Assembly: GCA_018065885.1 (NCBI GenBank)
Contig: JAGHSL010000203.1
Location: forward strand, 1-5,479
Direction: 5' to 3'
Length of the DNA stretch: 5,479 nucleotides
DNA from: Candidatus Limimorpha equi
GTDB lineage: Bacteria; Bacteroidota; Bacteroidia; Bacteroidales; F082
A program made the translations under genes and the position numbers. The notes beneath the pieces are model-generated. The model was not told the origin of the DNA. It saw only the letters and a program-made list of their open reading frames with translations, and searched no databases. This document shows, in pieces, positions 4,542 through 5,479 of this stretch (position 1 is its first letter; every line of letters begins with the position of its first letter).

Positions 4542-5479
4542 TCATATTATTATTCCAGTAAAGTTCATCTTATCTTCGTCGTTGCAATGCTCGATTTCCG
4601 AAAGTCTTATATTAATAAAGGTGTTTCTTTCGGCATTAATGGCCTTGATTTGTATCGGAATGTAGTTTTCGCCATAGCCTTTTGCAGTGCCTTTGGCATC
4701 AATGCGCTCAATCAGCATGCGTTGGGTGTGGCCTTGCATCATGCCGAAATAGCGTTTTTTATTCTCCAAGGAAATGGCACGCATGAATTCGCTGCGTTCG
4801 CTTTTGACTTTTTCGGGGACCTGGTTGGGCATGGTGGCGGCTTTGGTGCCACTGCGCACGGAATATTTAAAGGTGTGAATGTGGCTGAACCCGATTTCGC
4901 GTGCAAAGTCGCAACTTTCCTTGAAATCGGCATCGGTCTCGCCTGGGAAACCTACGATGATGTCGGTCGTGATGTTGAAATCAGGACGGAAGGTCTTGAT
5001 TCTCTCGCACATTTCGCGGAATTGGGCGGCAGTGTAGAAACGGTGCATTTGCCGGAGCGTGTTTTCGCAACCGCTTTGCAGGCAGATGTGCATGTGTGGC
5101 GCTAGTTTTTCGTGCTGGAAGAGTTCGAGGAAACGGTTGGAAAACTGGTCAGGCTCAATGGAGGAGACGCGCACGCGAAAATCACCATCAATGTTGAGAA
5201 TGTTTTCAACGAGTCGCTCAAAATTGGTGTCTTCGTATTGATAACGCCCCATGTTGACGCCGGTCAGAACAATTTCCTTGAAGCCGTGGGCGACGACTTC
5301 CCTGATATTGTGATAGATGTCTTCTGCTGGACGGCTGGTGCTGCGGCCTCTTACGGTCGGAATGATGCAGTAGGAGCAGTAGTTGTTACAGCCGTCGTGA
5401 ATCTTGATGAGACTGCGCGTGTGAAACGTATCGAAGGCTGGCTGATAACTGAAAAGGTCACGGTCGTAGCCTTCGGGGT
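4542..5479 (-). CDS. mtaB: tRNA (N6-L-threonylcarbamoyladenosine(37)-C2)-methylthiotransferase MtaB (5' partial)
   Basis: Radical SAM enzyme that adds a methylthio group to t6A37 of tRNAs reading ANN codons, using two [4Fe-4S] clusters. The frame runs off the window edge, leaving 311 C-terminal residues. An internal ATG ending at 5252 is not the start, because the radical SAM motif lies upstream of it. CNNYCSYC (visible residues 30-37) is the CxxxCxxC cluster motif. It is followed by IIPTVRGRS, EIVLTGVNMG, the MtaB-type SSIEPDQF, HICLQSGC and IIVGFPGETDADF. The C-terminal 65 or so residues form a TRAM-like tRNA-binding domain. The SSIEP and LTGVN motifs favour MtaB over MiaB or RimO. The N-terminal UPF0004 domain with its three cysteines lies outside the window. 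It is upstream of rpsT on the same strand with a 124-base gap and no clear terminator between them. Confidence 0.92.
   Translation of the reverse strand, partial: PEGYDRDLFSYQPAFDTFHTRSLIKIHDGCNNYCSYCIIPTVRGRSTSRPAEDIYHNIREVVAHGFKEIVLTGVNMGRYQYEDTNFERLVENILNIDGDFRVRVSSIEPDQFSNRFLELFQHEKLAPHMHICLQSGCENTLRQMHRFYTAAQFREMCERIKTFRPDFNITTDIIVGFPGETDADFKESCDFAREIGFSHIHTFKYSVRSGTKAATMPNQVPEKVKSERSEFMRAISLENKKRYFGMMQGHTQRMLIERIDAKGTAKGYGENYIPIQIKAINAERNTFINIRLSEIEHCNDEDKMNFTGIII

Noticed and set aside
4587..5105. 172-codon open frame antisense to mtaB
   Set aside because: It mirrors clear radical SAM coding sequence and has no recognisable domain of its own.
1..5479. CRISPR array, toxin-antitoxin pair, retron or other defence system
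   Set aside because: I found no regularly spaced repeats, no reverse transcriptase and no recognisable defence gene on either strand.

Overview
The window looks like a chromosomal segment from a member of the Bacteroidota, most likely Bacteroidales. Several features support this. A secreted protein carries a C-terminal type IX secretion (Por) sorting domain. Three -7 promoter elements match the TAnnTTTG consensus of this phylum. Start codons mostly lack strong Shine-Dalgarno sequences. The integrase is of the type common in Bacteroidota prophages and integrative elements. No species can be named from the sequence alone.

Layout. (1) Positions 1 to about 2635 look like the right-hand end of an integrated element (prophage or integrative element) whose other end lies outside the window. 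It holds the 3' part of an SGNH/DUF4886-type hydrolase gene on the + strand, one or two tiny overlapping ORFs directly after it, a clear rho-independent terminator (1252-1290), a GC-rich non-coding linker, and a convergent tyrosine recombinase gene (1387-2529, - strand). The recombinase leader contains a hairpin covering its ribosome binding site and several short repeats. (2) Positions 2634-2708 are a complete tRNA-Arg(CCG) with an encoded CCA end, on the - strand. The integrase starts about 105 bases after the tRNA 3' end in the same direction, the usual arrangement for an element inserted into a tRNA 3' end. (3) Positions 2709-4040 hold a host-like + strand pair: a 287-residue exported protein (signal peptide, cleaved-adhesin-like domain, type IX sorting tail) overlapping by 4 bases a DnaQ-like exonuclease that is cut short after about 84 recognisable residues. 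(4) Positions 4103-5479 are a - strand housekeeping block: the 3' part of mtaB (tRNA ms2t6A37 methylthiotransferase), then rpsT (ribosomal protein bS20) with its own promoter and a strong terminator.

How it fits together. The tRNA, rpsT and mtaB genes all belong to translation and appear to be the stable chromosomal backbone. The element at the left uses the tRNA gene as its insertion site. The tRNA promoter could drive the integrase by read-through, because no strong terminator separates them. The adhesin/exonuclease pair looks like a decaying accessory locus. I do not see strong evidence for a wholly new system. The best leads are the integrase leader (RBS hairpin plus a 10-base copy of the tRNA T-arm sequence), the overlapping micro-ORFs behind the hydrolase, and the scar that ends the exonuclease.
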